A stretch of DNA of 18,240 bases, taken from DAOQTX01 sp035340715 (GTDB lineage: Bacteria; Bacteroidota; Bacteroidia; AKYH767-A; OLB10). The stretch spans positions 1-18,240 of the forward strand of contig DAOQTX010000050.1 of the NCBI GenBank assembly GCA_035340715.1, read 5' to 3'. The notes beneath the pieces were generated by a model. The model ran no database searches. It worked only from the letters and a program-made list of their open reading frames with translations, and had not been told where the DNA came from. Positions 8,451 through 16,485 of the stretch are shown piece after piece; position 1 is the first letter of the stretch; each line of letters begins with the position of its first letter. Made by a program: the position numbers and the translations under genes.

Positions 8451-9107
8451 ATGTGTGGAAGATTTTCAATAACTAAACAAGAGAGCGAGATTGAAACTCG
8501 ATTTAATGCCAAGTTCTATACTAATGATTATGTAAAGCGATATAATATCGCACCCACCCAATTGGTTCCTGCGATTAGCATAGAGGCTACCGATCAAATC
8601 TATATGTTTCGATGGGGTTTGATTCCATTCTGGGCAAAGGACCCTAAGATTGGAAATAAAATGATTAATGCCAGAGCAGAAGGAGTTCTAGAATCGAAAG
8701 TTTATGCTAAGTTGATGAAAAAATCTCGTTGTATCATTCCAAGCGATGGGTTTTATGAGTGGAAAGCAATGGAGAATTATAAGCAACCCATTCGTATAAA
8801 AAGAAAAGATGATGAATTATTTGGTATGGCGGCCTTATATGATACTTGGGTCGATAAAGACAAGGGCCAAACAGTGAATTCCTTTTCAATCATCACAACC
8901 CAAGCTAATGATTTGATTAGCGAAGTACATAACAGAATGCCGGTAATCTTAAATAAATCAGATGAACTAAAGTGGCTAAGTAATGCAACAGCAACAGACG
9001 AACTAATGTCATTACTGACGCCATTTAATAATGACGCATTGGAATTAGTTCCGGTATCCACATTAGTGAACAACCCAAGAAATGATACGGAAGATATTTT
9101 ACTGTAG
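8451..9107 (+). CDS. SRAP-family abasic-site DNA-protein crosslink protein (YedK / HMCES homologue)
   Basis: The protein has 218 residues, typical for bacterial SRAP domains. It begins MCGRF, so Cys2 becomes the N-terminal catalytic residue after methionine removal. Other conserved sites are present: NARAE at 73-77, the glutamate E103 in FYEW, and H160 in the HNRMP motif (160-164). Known family members attach covalently to abasic sites in single-stranded DNA through Cys2, shielding them until repair. The absolute need for Cys at position 2 fixes the start. No Shine-Dalgarno sequence is visible upstream. The gene stands alone and converges on the DUF6580 gene with a 10-base gap. It shares its upstream region, including the palindrome, with the divergent rhomboid unit. 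Confidence 0.93.
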   Translation: MCGRFSITKQESEIETRFNAKFYTNDYVKRYNIAPTQLVPAISIEATDQIYMFRWGLIPFWAKDPKIGNKMINARAEGVLESKVYAKLMKKSRCIIPSDGFYEWKAMENYKQPIRIKRKDDELFGMAALYDTWVDKDKGQTVNSFSIITTQANDLISEVHNRMPVILNKSDELKWLSNATATDELMSLLTPFNNDALELVPVSTLVNNPRNDTEDILL

Positions 9108-9117
9108 ATTGAGTAGA

Positions 9118-9657
9118 TTATTCTTTAACCAAAGAAGGTAATTTTGCTTGTGCAATTGCAAAACCTCCAAAGAAAATAAGATTGTAAACCAAATCACCGG
9201 TCAATGTTCCTCTGAAAAAGGGAATTGCGGCAATATAACAAGCGCTTAATCCTTCCAGGGTGTAACCATAAAATCCTTGAAGCCAAGTGCCAAAATTGGT
9301 TACAACAAAAAACAGAACAGAAGCAGAAATGGAGGCAATAAAAACATTCTTCGTAATAACTCTGTTTCGCAATGCTATTCCAATCAGAACAATTATTGCG
9401 TAGCTTCCATATACAAATGGCATTCCGGCATGAAACCCATAGCCAAAGAATATTTGTAACAGAATATCACTGAAAAAGATGGCTAATAGTGGAGCAATAA
9501 ATGCGAGTTTTTTATTACTCAAATAGGCTCCACCGAATAATGCCATTGCTCCGAAAGGAACAAAGTTTGGTTCGTGCGGTATAAATCTTAATAATGATCC
9601 AAGAAAAAGGACACTTAAAATGAAATAAAGTCTATTTGTTTTATTAATCGTAATCAT
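9118..9657 (-). CDS. DUF6580-type multi-pass membrane protein (putative transporter component)
   Basis: The 179-residue protein is almost wholly hydrophobic, with five or six predicted membrane segments. Near the N-terminus it has RFIPHEPNFVPFGAMALFGG (24-43), a pattern I associate with the DUF6580 family of Bacteroidota membrane proteins, whose substrate is not known. Size and topology recall S components of ECF vitamin transporters, but no ECF ATPase or T component is nearby, so this is only a suggestion. No signal peptide is seen apart from the first membrane helix. A perfect TAnnTTTG box 23 bases upstream suggests its own promoter. It could also be read through from aroE, whose stop is 49 bases upstream. 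Confidence 0.7.
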   Translation of the reverse strand: MITINKTNRLYFILSVLFLGSLLRFIPHEPNFVPFGAMALFGGAYLSNKKLAFIAPLLAIFFSDILLQIFFGYGFHAGMPFVYGSYAIIVLIGIALRNRVITKNVFIASISASVLFFVVTNFGTWLQGFYGYTLEGLSACYIAAIPFFRGTLTGDLVYNLIFFGGFAIAQAKLPSLVKE

Positions 9658-9679
9658 ATTGAATTTCTTCTGTTTGATG

Positions 9680-9687
9680 CAAATATA
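9680..9687 (-). promoter_or_regulatory. Bacteroidota -7 promoter box (TATATTTG) for the DUF6580 gene
   Basis: The minus strand reads TATATTTG, an exact match to TAnnTTTG, 23 bases before the start codon in the 49-base gap after aroE. No clear -33 TTG element is seen at the usual spacing. Confidence 0.5.
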
Positions 9688-9706
9688 GTTAATGAAATGT
9701 ATTTAT

Positions 9707-10483
9707 TCACTTGTTAATGGATATGTTATTTTCTAGCCACCACTGGTATGCCATTTCAGCCTGCAGTTCAAGCATTCTCATACCGTTAAATACTTTACAT
9801 TTATTCATTAAAGCTGATTTTAACAAAGCACTTTCTACTGGGTTGTAGATTAAATCATATACGATCTGATTTTCATTAAGATGTAAATGACTTGGAAGGG
9901 GTGTTTCATCAATATACGGATGCATGCCAACAGGAGTGCAATTCACAATTAAATCAAAATTTGAGAATTCAATTTGATCCATTAAAGTTAATTGATAATC
10001 TACTCCTTTCGATCCTTTTCTTCCGGCAATTTTAAATTCAATACCTGATTTATTTAAAGAGTAAATAACAGCTTTTGCAGCACCTCCATTACCAATGATG
10101 AGAGCTCGTTTTACTGCTTGCAGATTAAATTCTGTTAGAGTCGAAAAAAATGCGCTTGCATCAGTATTGTGTCCTGATAAAAAATATCTATTAGCATTTC
10201 TTTGAATAAAAACACAATTAATCGCTCCAATTGATTGTGCTTCAGGACTGAGTTGGTTCAGTAAAGAAATAATCTTGACTTTATATGGTATCGTAACATT
10301 AAGCCCAATTAAATCAGGAGTTTCAACGATTAAATGATCTAATGCAGAAAGGTCTTCAAGTGGAAATAATTTATAAGATGAATCACCAATTTGGTGCTGA
10401 GCGAACATCTTATCAAACAAGATCTTACTGTATGAATGGGTGAGAGGAAAACCAATCAATCCATACAGTTTCATTTTAGGCAT
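9707..10483 (-). CDS. aroE: Shikimate dehydrogenase
   Basis: This enzyme reduces 3-dehydroshikimate to shikimate with NADPH in the chorismate and aromatic amino acid pathway, in the cytoplasm. The 258 residues carry the family's full motif set. Shikimate-binding S17 and S19 are in THSYSK; LNVTIPYK (61-68) carries N62, T64 and catalytic K68. Also present are GAINC at 86-90 with N89, and GHNTDA with catalytic D108. Nucleotide binding is by GNGGAAKAV (131-139); NCTPVGM (181-187), YDLIYNP (209-215) and Q241 follow. The start given overlaps the upstream DedA gene by eight bases. Met4 would leave a one-base gap and begin closer to the conserved LYGLIG segment, so either start is possible. It is the last gene of a five-gene minus-strand unit. 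Confidence 0.96.
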   Translation of the reverse strand: MPKMKLYGLIGFPLTHSYSKILFDKMFAQHQIGDSSYKLFPLEDLSALDHLIVETPDLIGLNVTIPYKVKIISLLNQLSPEAQSIGAINCVFIQRNANRYFLSGHNTDASAFFSTLTEFNLQAVKRALIIGNGGAAKAVIYSLNKSGIEFKIAGRKGSKGVDYQLTLMDQIEFSNFDLIVNCTPVGMHPYIDETPLPSHLHLNENQIVYDLIYNPVESALLKSALMNKCKVFNGMRMLELQAEMAYQWWLENNISINK

Positions 10484-11141
10484 TGGTATTATTTTTCTTT
10501 ATTTCTGATCGCATTTTGAAGAATTGTACCGCTACCGGTATCAATGAAATAAATATGATTCCGAAAATAACCAACTCAAAATTATTTTTCACGATCTCAA
10601 GATTTCCGAAATAATAACCTAATAATGTAAGACTCACTACCCATAATATTCCTCCGGTTATACAATAGAACATATACTTTGGATAAGGCATTTTTGCAAC
10701 CCCCGCAACAAAGGGCGCAAATGTTCTTATGATAGGAATAAATCTTGCTATAATAATCGTTTGACCACCATGCTTGTTGTAAAATGTTTGTGTGCGTTCG
10801 AGATATTCGCGTTTTAGAATTTTCTTAAATCCTCGCATATCAAACAGTTTGTTTCCAATAAATTTTCCAACAAAATAATTTACATTATCACCTAAAATGG
10901 CCGATGAAAATAAAAGCGGTATTAAAATCCAAACATTAAGAATACCGGTTTTAGCAGTAATGGCACCTGCGGCAAAGAGCAAGGAATCGCCCGGTAAAAA
11001 TGGAGTGGCAACTAAACCTGTTTCACAGAAGATGATTAAACAAAGTATGAAGTAGGTGAGGGTTTGATATTCTCTCATAATGGCTTCGAGGTGCACATCC
11101 AAATGGAGAATAAAGTCTATCAATTGATTTAAAAATTCCAT
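10476..11141 (-). CDS. DedA-family (VTT domain) inner membrane protein
   Basis: The 221-residue membrane protein has the DedA signature ETGLVATPFLPGDSLLFAAG (40-59), and further on ARFIPIIRTFAPFVAGVAKM (132-151). The acidic pair E40 and D52 and the arginines R133 and R139 match in order and spacing the residues needed for function in Escherichia coli YghB and YqjA. Family members work in lipid-carrier recycling, membrane homeostasis and drug tolerance; some flip undecaprenyl phosphate or phosphatidylethanolamine. The exact substrate cannot be read from this sequence. Its ATG shares one base with the stop of the upstream rhodanese gene (TAATG), a sign of coupled translation. Confidence 0.92.
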   Translation of the reverse strand: MEFLNQLIDFILHLDVHLEAIMREYQTLTYFILCLIIFCETGLVATPFLPGDSLLFAAGAITAKTGILNVWILIPLLFSSAILGDNVNYFVGKFIGNKLFDMRGFKKILKREYLERTQTFYNKHGGQTIIIARFIPIIRTFAPFVAGVAKMPYPKYMFYCITGGILWVVSLTLLGYYFGNLEIVKNNFELVIFGIIFISLIPVAVQFFKMRSEIKKNNTNA

Positions 11142-11458
11142 TATTCAACAACTAAAGATTGATCAATCTCTTTAGCATAAGCTATAATTCCACCCTTAAG
11201 ATTGTATAGATTGGTAAAGCCATGTGTAGATTCTAACTGATGAATAGCAACTGCACTGCGCGCTCCTGATCGACAATGGATAACCACTGGAACATCGGTA
11301 CGGATATCATTGGTTTGATTTAATATATTTCCTAAAGGAATTAATTTTCCATCCAAATTCGCTTGATCGAACTCATGCGATTCACGAACGTCAATTAACT
11401 GAAATTCGTCATTGTTATCAATCATTTGCTTTAGTTCTACAACGGTTTTTTCTTTCAT
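11141..11458 (-). CDS. Single-domain rhodanese-like sulfurtransferase
   Basis: With the start chosen here the protein has 105 residues, the usual size of a stand-alone rhodanese domain. It begins MKEKTVVELKQM. The core shows LIDVRESHEFDQANLDG (21-37) and the catalytic loop HCRSGARS (61-68) with Cys62, followed by NLKGGI at 87-92. The six-residue loop after the cysteine fits a sulfurtransferase rather than a Cdc25-type phosphatase. A longer frame starting at 11530 would add 24 residues that are hydrophobic and unlike the family. It would also overlap the upstream gene by 71 bases. The chosen start lies one base after that gene's stop. The cytoplasmic role is probably persulfide transfer; no partner is evident, though the neighbouring synthase handles a sulfonate. 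Confidence 0.9.
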   Translation of the reverse strand: MKEKTVVELKQMIDNNDEFQLIDVRESHEFDQANLDGKLIPLGNILNQTNDIRTDVPVVIHCRSGARSAVAIHQLESTHGFTNLYNLKGGIIAYAKEIDQSLVVE

Positions 11459-11459
11459 C

Positions 11460-12248
11460 TTATTCAGGTTTGTATTGCAAGTTTTCTTTGTCTTGTATAA
11501 AATCAAAAAAAGTATCTGAGCGCAATCCAAGTCGTAAGGACTCTAATGCTATCACTTCATCTGGTGCGATATTTCCTAAATTAACATTCGGCCCAAAAGT
11601 CTTGATCATATAAACTTGTTGTGGCTTTTTTGGAGATTCCCATATGATATTTTCCGGATCTACTTTATTAATGATTTTGTTGATCAACATCACATGAGCT
11701 TTTCCACTGGGTCTATATATACCAACGGTTCCGCTTTCGCGAGCTTCTGCTATTACTTTCCAGGAACCCGCCTCCAATTCAGAAATCATCATTTCGATCC
11801 ACATATTAGGTCGAATAATAATTCCTTCTTCTTTGGATCCAACTTCTGATATTACTTTTATTTCTTTGCTAAGTTTGTAAATGATCTCACATTTTTCTTC
11901 GTGGGGCATACTGATACTTCCATCGGAAACCTCTACTAAATCTACATTGAACTTATGAACGGTTTTGATAAATTCATTGAGTTGTTTTCTTACTAAAAAT
12001 GCCTCTAAAAGTGTTCCTCCAAAATAAACTTTAATACCAGCCTGTTGATAGATCTTTATTTTCTCGTTTAAAGAATCAGTAATAATCGAACTTCCAAAAC
12101 CAAGTTTAATCAGATCAATAAAATTTCCTGAACTTTGAACAAGGTCCTCAGCACTTCTCAGTCCAAGCCCTTTATCCATGACCATGGTTAAACCATTCTT
12201 CCGTGGCCTTTTAGTGCGATCGGGAAGATGTTTTAGTTTAAAATTCAT
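11460..12248 (-). CDS. Phosphosulfolactate synthase-like protein (ComA family)
   Basis: The 262-residue TIM-barrel protein belongs to the family of (2R)-phospho-3-sulfolactate synthase, which adds sulfite to phosphoenolpyruvate. Supporting segments are KGLGLRSAEDL (26-36), YFGGTLLEAF (75-84), VEVSDGSISM (105-114), SEVGSKE (134-140), IAEARESGTVGIY (166-178), and GPNVNLGNIAPDEVIALE (219-236). In methanogens this is the first step of coenzyme M synthesis; Bacteroidota do not make coenzyme M, so the product's use here is open. Feeding sulfolactate or cysteate pools for sulfonolipids is one possibility. Its start overlaps the stop of the TPR gene by four bases (ATGA), and its stop is followed after one base by the rhodanese start. 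Confidence 0.85.
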   Translation of the reverse strand: MNFKLKHLPDRTKRPRKNGLTMVMDKGLGLRSAEDLVQSSGNFIDLIKLGFGSSIITDSLNEKIKIYQQAGIKVYFGGTLLEAFLVRKQLNEFIKTVHKFNVDLVEVSDGSISMPHEEKCEIIYKLSKEIKVISEVGSKEEGIIIRPNMWIEMMISELEAGSWKVIAEARESGTVGIYRPSGKAHVMLINKIINKVDPENIIWESPKKPQQVYMIKTFGPNVNLGNIAPDEVIALESLRLGLRSDTFFDFIQDKENLQYKPE

Positions 12249-13672
12249 AAATGTTTTCTTTTTTGTTCTATTAGTTCAATAATCCCTTTTGAGTTGATCA
12301 ACTTAGGGTTTATGTCGAACAGTATTTTATGTTTTGAAAAGTCAAGATCAAGTCCTGATGAAACATATTCGATTGATTCGTGCTCTTTATTGAGTAACGA
12401 TAAATACGCTGCAAGTCTATAATGAAATTCAGAAATGTCAACATGATTTTTAATAGCTTCGATCATAATCTCAGCGGCATCTTCATGTCTATTGTATTCC
12501 ATCAGAAAGTTAGCGTATGAATTCCATATCTCAATATTATCGGGTTCATACTCAACCACTTTTTGATAACAATCTTCTGCTTGAACAATGTTATTTGTGT
12601 GGCGATAACACTCTGCTAATGAGAACCAAAAGTCTGCATTATATTCATCCAACTCAGCCGCTTTTTTTATATAATAAATAGCTTCAAACCATTTCTCTTC
12701 TGTCTCAAGAGTAGAGCCTATTCCAAACCACGCCAATGCCATATGGGGGTTCATTTTTATAGCCTTTTTATAGTATCTTCTGGCTTGTTCAAAATTGTCT
12801 ATATACTCATAACATTCACCTAAGTTATAAAAGGTATAGGCATCGGGATTCGCATATTCGAATGTTGATTTATATAAAAAGATCGCTTCTTCATATTGCT
12901 CCATCATTGCATATGCGTCCCCTTGTTCCAAAATAGCCTGAACAAAATTTTCTTTTATAATAATGGAATACTCATACGCTTCAATTGCTTTGGCATATAA
13001 ACTCATTCTTGAATAAACATTACCTAAAGAATACCAGGTATAAAATGAATAGGGGTGCTCGTCAATGATCGATTTATAATATGTGATTGCTTGATCCAGC
13101 GTATCAGTCAATACATGGCAAAGTGTGAGTTCATCATAGCCCGATTCAAATGCAGGATTTTCTTTTAAGCACTTCTTTAAATAGGTAATGGCTTTAGAGT
13201 AATCGGAAACTTGCTGGCAAGCCAATGCCATATTGTAATAGATTTCATCTTTCTGATCACTTAATTCAAGCGCCTTTTCAAAATTCTTTATGGCTTCATC
13301 TATCTGTTTCAGATTGACATGATAATTTCCTTTAACCAAGAAAACATCTACTTCGTATGTATGATACTCTTCTAATAACAATATGGTGGCCTTTGCATCG
13401 TCATGCATGTTTCCCAAAATGTGCAGTTGGGCTTTCTTTATCAATACGTCAAAAGAGTTTTGGTGTAGCATCAATGCATAATCGGCTACTTTAATCCCAT
13501 TTTCAATTAAGTTTCTTTCCAGGTAATAATCAATGATTTGTACCAAAGCATCAACATCAAAAAAATAATGGTCTTTATTTCGGATCATCTCCTCGAATCG
13601 TTGAACCGAGGAAAATAACTGATCTCCACTTTCTTCGTTTCGTTCTAGATTCTCATCATCATCGTCAAACAT
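12245..13672 (-). CDS. Tetratricopeptide-repeat protein, cytoplasmic
   Basis: The 475-residue protein is built of tandem TPR units of about 34 residues from roughly residue 110 to 450. Clear copies contain KNFEKALEL, KAIEAYEYSI, QARRYYKKAIKMNP and DCYQKVVEYEPDN. The N-terminus is very acidic (MFDDDDENLERNEESGD) and there is no signal peptide or membrane segment. TPR arrays bind other proteins; the partner is unknown. It is the first gene of the five-gene unit and overlaps the ComA-like gene by four bases, suggesting that the products are made together. A TAnnTTTG box lies 23 bases before the start codon. Confidence 0.88.
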   Translation of the reverse strand: MFDDDDENLERNEESGDQLFSSVQRFEEMIRNKDHYFFDVDALVQIIDYYLERNLIENGIKVADYALMLHQNSFDVLIKKAQLHILGNMHDDAKATILLLEEYHTYEVDVFLVKGNYHVNLKQIDEAIKNFEKALELSDQKDEIYYNMALACQQVSDYSKAITYLKKCLKENPAFESGYDELTLCHVLTDTLDQAITYYKSIIDEHPYSFYTWYSLGNVYSRMSLYAKAIEAYEYSIIIKENFVQAILEQGDAYAMMEQYEEAIFLYKSTFEYANPDAYTFYNLGECYEYIDNFEQARRYYKKAIKMNPHMALAWFGIGSTLETEEKWFEAIYYIKKAAELDEYNADFWFSLAECYRHTNNIVQAEDCYQKVVEYEPDNIEIWNSYANFLMEYNRHEDAAEIMIEAIKNHVDISEFHYRLAAYLSLLNKEHESIEYVSSGLDLDFSKHKILFDINPKLINSKGIIELIEQKRKHL

Positions 13673-13694
13673 AGGCGTCCTTTAAAAATCGGTT

Positions 13695-13702
13695 CAAAAG
13701 TA
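13695..13702 (-). promoter_or_regulatory. Bacteroidota -7 promoter box (TACTTTTG) for the TPR-comA-rhodanese-dedA-aroE unit
   Basis: The minus strand reads TACTTTTG, an exact TAnnTTTG match, 22 bases before the TPR start codon, in the divergent gap with glmM. A standard -33 element is not obvious. Confidence 0.5.
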
Positions 13703-13827
13703 AGAAAAATCAATTGTTTTAGTCATACTAGTTTACAACTAAAACTGCTTTCAAAGCAAGAATTTATTGAAATACTTTTCAAGATGTTCTGTTCATATTA
13801 TTCTAAGGCGTTAACAGCAATTTTGCT

Positions 13828-13835
13828 TATATTTG
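13828..13835 (+). promoter_or_regulatory. Bacteroidota -7 promoter box (TATATTTG) for glmM-iscS
   Basis: TATATTTG matches TAnnTTTG exactly and lies 34 bases before the GTG start of glmM. No clear TTTG is seen 19-21 bases upstream. The rest of the 197-base divergent gap is AT-rich and holds a short palindrome, TGCTTT-C-AAAGCA, at 13746-13758. Confidence 0.5.
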
Positions 13836-13869
13836 CAGGCTCTCAATAGCAACTAATAACTTATTTCGT

Positions 13870-15276
13870 GTGACTTTAATAACTTCAATATCAGGCATTA
13901 GAGGTACTATTGGTGGTTCTGTTGGAGATTCATTAACTCCATTAGACATCATTAAATTTACCAGTGGCTATGCCAATTGGATAAAATCCAACTACAAAAA
14001 CAAACTAAAGCCAAAAATAGTAACCGGTCGCGATGCTAGAATTTCAGGTCCTATGGTTCATTCATTGGTAAATAATACGCTTATTTCCTTAGGTATTGAT
14101 GTGATCGATTGTGGTCTTAGTACAACTCCTTCTGTAGAAATGGCAGTACCGTACCATGATGCTCAAGGTGGAATAATTATCACTGCAAGTCATAATCCAA
14201 AACAATGGAATGCATTGAAGCTATTAAATGATAAAGGGGAGTTTGTATCGGCTAAAGATGGTGACTTAATTTTGAAATATGCCAATGCAACACAACAATA
14301 TAGCGAGGTTAATCAGCTAGGTTTTATTCAGGTAGATGATCAATCAATTGAACGACATATTGATGAAGTACTTCGACTAAAGTTGGTTAATATCGATGCA
14401 ATTGCTGCTGCTAAATTTTGTATTGTAGTTGATGCCGTTAATTCAACCGGGGGTATTGCCGTGCCTATGTTGTTAAAAAAACTTGGTGTGGAGAATGTTG
14501 TTGAGTTGTATTGCGAGCCCAATGGTCAATTTCCACACAACCCAGAACCATTGCCAGAAAACTTAACAGCCATTTCTAAAGAAGTAATAAAAGCTAAAGC
14601 GCATTTGGGAATTGTGGTCGATCCAGATGTTGATCGCCTTGCTTTGGTGTGTGAAGATGGAGAAATGTTTGGTGAAGAATATACATTGGTAGCAGTATCC
14701 GACTATGTTCTTAAACATCAAAAAGGTAATACGGTATCAAACTTATCGTCAACTCGAGCATTAAAAGATATAACTGAAAAAGCTGGACATAAATACAGCT
14801 CAGCTGCTGTAGGTGAGGTGAACGTGGTTGATAAAATGAAACAAACAAAAGCCGTAATTGGAGGAGAAGGAAATGGTGGAGTAATTTATCCCGAATTGCA
14901 TTACGGTAGAGATGCTTTAGCTGGAATAGCATTGTTTTTAAGTCATTTGGCATTGAGTAAGCAAAGTGTTTCTGCATTGCGTAAATCCTATCCAAACTAT
15001 TATATTTCAAAAAATAAAATAGAGCTTACTCCGGAAATAAAAGTCGATGATATTTTAAAAGAAATAATAGAACGCTATAGTAAGGAAGAGGTTGATACAA
15101 CGGATGGTGTAAAGATTTCCTTTGAAAAAGAATGGGTTCATCTACGTAAATCAAATACGGAACCGATCATTCGAATTTATGCAGAAAGCAGTTCTGAAAC
15201 AACCGCTTCTACTTTAGCTTCAAAAATAATCTCTGACATTAAAGAAGTCGTAAGCAATACTTTAGCAAAAGTGTAA
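13870..15276 (+). CDS. glmM: Phosphoglucosamine mutase
   Basis: This alpha-D-phosphohexomutase converts glucosamine 6-phosphate to glucosamine 1-phosphate, the precursor of UDP-GlcNAc for peptidoglycan and lipopolysaccharide. The 468 residues show the phosphoserine S107 in TASHNP, the magnesium site DPDVDR (251-256), the sugar-binding GGEGNGG (331-337), and the phosphate-binding loop RKSNTEP (427-433). The start is GTG; the segment after it (SISGIRGTIGG, 6-16) fits the family N-terminus closely, and no upstream ATG improves it. The length and SISGIRGT opening are usual for Bacteroidota GlmM. A phosphomannomutase activity cannot be excluded from sequence alone. The cysteine desulfurase gene begins two bases after its stop. 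Confidence 0.88.
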   Translation: MTLITSISGIRGTIGGSVGDSLTPLDIIKFTSGYANWIKSNYKNKLKPKIVTGRDARISGPMVHSLVNNTLISLGIDVIDCGLSTTPSVEMAVPYHDAQGGIIITASHNPKQWNALKLLNDKGEFVSAKDGDLILKYANATQQYSEVNQLGFIQVDDQSIERHIDEVLRLKLVNIDAIAAAKFCIVVDAVNSTGGIAVPMLLKKLGVENVVELYCEPNGQFPHNPEPLPENLTAISKEVIKAKAHLGIVVDPDVDRLALVCEDGEMFGEEYTLVAVSDYVLKHQKGNTVSNLSSTRALKDITEKAGHKYSSAAVGEVNVVDKMKQTKAVIGGEGNGGVIYPELHYGRDALAGIALFLSHLALSKQSVSALRKSYPNYYISKNKIELTPEIKVDDILKEIIERYSKEEVDTTDGVKISFEKEWVHLRKSNTEPIIRIYAESSSETTASTLASKIISDIKEVVSNTLAKV

Positions 15277-15278
15277 TT

Positions 15279-16421
15279 ATGGAAAATCAAAAAGTCTACC
15301 TCGACAATGCTGCAACCACAGCCATACATCCTGAAGTAATTGATGCTATGGTTGACGTTATGCGCAATGATTTTGGAAACCCTTCTTCCATTCATTCATT
15401 TGGAAGAAAGTCGAGGAGTATAATTGAAAATTGCAGAAAGAAAATAGCCGAGTTAATGCATTGTTCTCCCGGTGAAATATTTTTTACCAGCGGTGGTACA
15501 GAAGCAAATAACACTGCCATACGATGTTCTGTTAGAGATTTGGGAATTAAAACAGTTATTTCGAGTTGTATTGAGCATCACGCAGTATTGCATACGTGTG
15601 AAGATGTTGAGCATATAGACCATGTGAAATTCATCTCCTTGAAAGTAGATGCTAAGGGTAAAATTGATATAAATGAACTCGAATCTCATTTAGCAGCAAA
15701 TAAAAATGTGTTGGTTAGTTTGATGCACGCCAACAATGAGATTGGAACCTTAAATCCAATTCATAAGATTTCAGAACTTTGTCAAAAATATCAAGCTGTT
15801 TTTCATTCCGATACAGTTCAAACGGTTGGGCATTATCCGATTAATTTGTCCGAATTAAAGATCGATTTTATTAGTTGTGCTGCGCATAAATTTCATGGAC
15901 CTAAAGGCGTTGGTTTTCTTTATAAAAATGCAAATGCTAAAATTAAACCATTGATCACGGGAGGAGCACAAGAAAGAAACTTTAGAGGAGGTACTGAGAA
16001 TTTGTACGGTATCGTTGGATTAACGAAAGCTTTGCAATTGGCTTATGAAAATTTATCTCATGAAAAAAAATACATCGAAGAATTGAAGCATTACATGCTT
16101 CAAAAACTTCAGGATGAACTTCATGACATTAGAATAAATGGCTGTGTGGGAGATGAGGCGTTGTATACTGTATTAAATGTTTCCTTTCCTGAGACAGAAT
16201 TGAATGAAATGATTTTATTTAATCTCGATATCAACGGAATTGCAGCTAGTGGAGGCAGTGCCTGCTCTTCTGGATCTGAAATTGGATCGCATGTTCTTAA
16301 ATCGATTGGGGCAAATCCTTCGCGACCATCAGTTCGTTTTTCTTTTAGTCGATTTACTAATAAAGGAGAAATTGATTACACGATCTCTAAGTTGAAAGAG
16401 ATTTTTTTAATTAAAGCCTAG
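15279..16421 (+). CDS. Cysteine desulfurase, IscS/NifS family
   Basis: This PLP enzyme takes sulfur from cysteine as a protein-bound persulfide, releasing alanine, to feed iron-sulfur cluster assembly and thio-modification of tRNA. The 380 residues carry YLDNAATT (7-14), SGGTEANN (71-78), H101 in EHHAV, D178 and Q181 in SDTVQ, and the PLP lysine K204 in AAHKFHGPKG. The persulfide cysteine is C329 in SACSSGSE. The extended loop around it fits the IscS/NifS group rather than SufS. No iscU, sufE or regulator is nearby. The ATG is two bases after the glmM stop, so both are probably read from one transcript. It ends before the terminator at 16434-16464, which is better oriented for the opposite strand. 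Confidence 0.93.
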   Translation: MENQKVYLDNAATTAIHPEVIDAMVDVMRNDFGNPSSIHSFGRKSRSIIENCRKKIAELMHCSPGEIFFTSGGTEANNTAIRCSVRDLGIKTVISSCIEHHAVLHTCEDVEHIDHVKFISLKVDAKGKIDINELESHLAANKNVLVSLMHANNEIGTLNPIHKISELCQKYQAVFHSDTVQTVGHYPINLSELKIDFISCAAHKFHGPKGVGFLYKNANAKIKPLITGGAQERNFRGGTENLYGIVGLTKALQLAYENLSHEKKYIEELKHYMLQKLQDELHDIRINGCVGDEALYTVLNVSFPETELNEMILFNLDINGIAASGGSACSSGSEIGSHVLKSIGANPSRPSVRFSFSRFTNKGEIDYTISKLKEIFLIKA

Positions 16422-16433
16422 ATAACATTTGGA

Positions 16434-16464
16434 AATAAAAAAGGCCACCCTTTGGGGTGGCCTT
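16434..16464 (-). terminator. Rho-independent terminator of the H1-like gene
   Basis: Perfect 10-base arms AAGGCCACCC (16441-16450) and GGGTGGCCTT (16455-16464) flank a four-base loop. On the minus strand the stem is followed by TTTTATTT, a proper uridine tract, 22 bases after the stop of the H1-like gene. On the plus strand the stem is followed by GGTTGC, so it would end the desulfurase transcript less well, although a hairpin could still stabilise its 3' end. Confidence 0.88.
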
Positions 16465-16485
16465 GGTTGCTGAAAAGAAGTTAAA

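Noticed and set aside
11459..11530. N-terminal extension of the rhodanese gene by 24 residues
   Set aside because: It would overlap the ComA-like gene by 71 bases and add sequence unlike rhodaneses. The internal ATG one base after the upstream stop gives the normal domain size.
13746..13758. TGCTTT-C-AAAGCA palindrome as an operator for glmM or the TPR operon
   Set aside because: The arms are only six bases in an AT-rich gap, it does not overlap either promoter box, and nothing else supports binding.
16434..16464. Terminator of the cysteine desulfurase gene on the plus strand
   Set aside because: On that strand the hairpin is followed by GGTTGC rather than a T run. The T run lies on the minus-strand side, so assignment to the H1-like gene is better.
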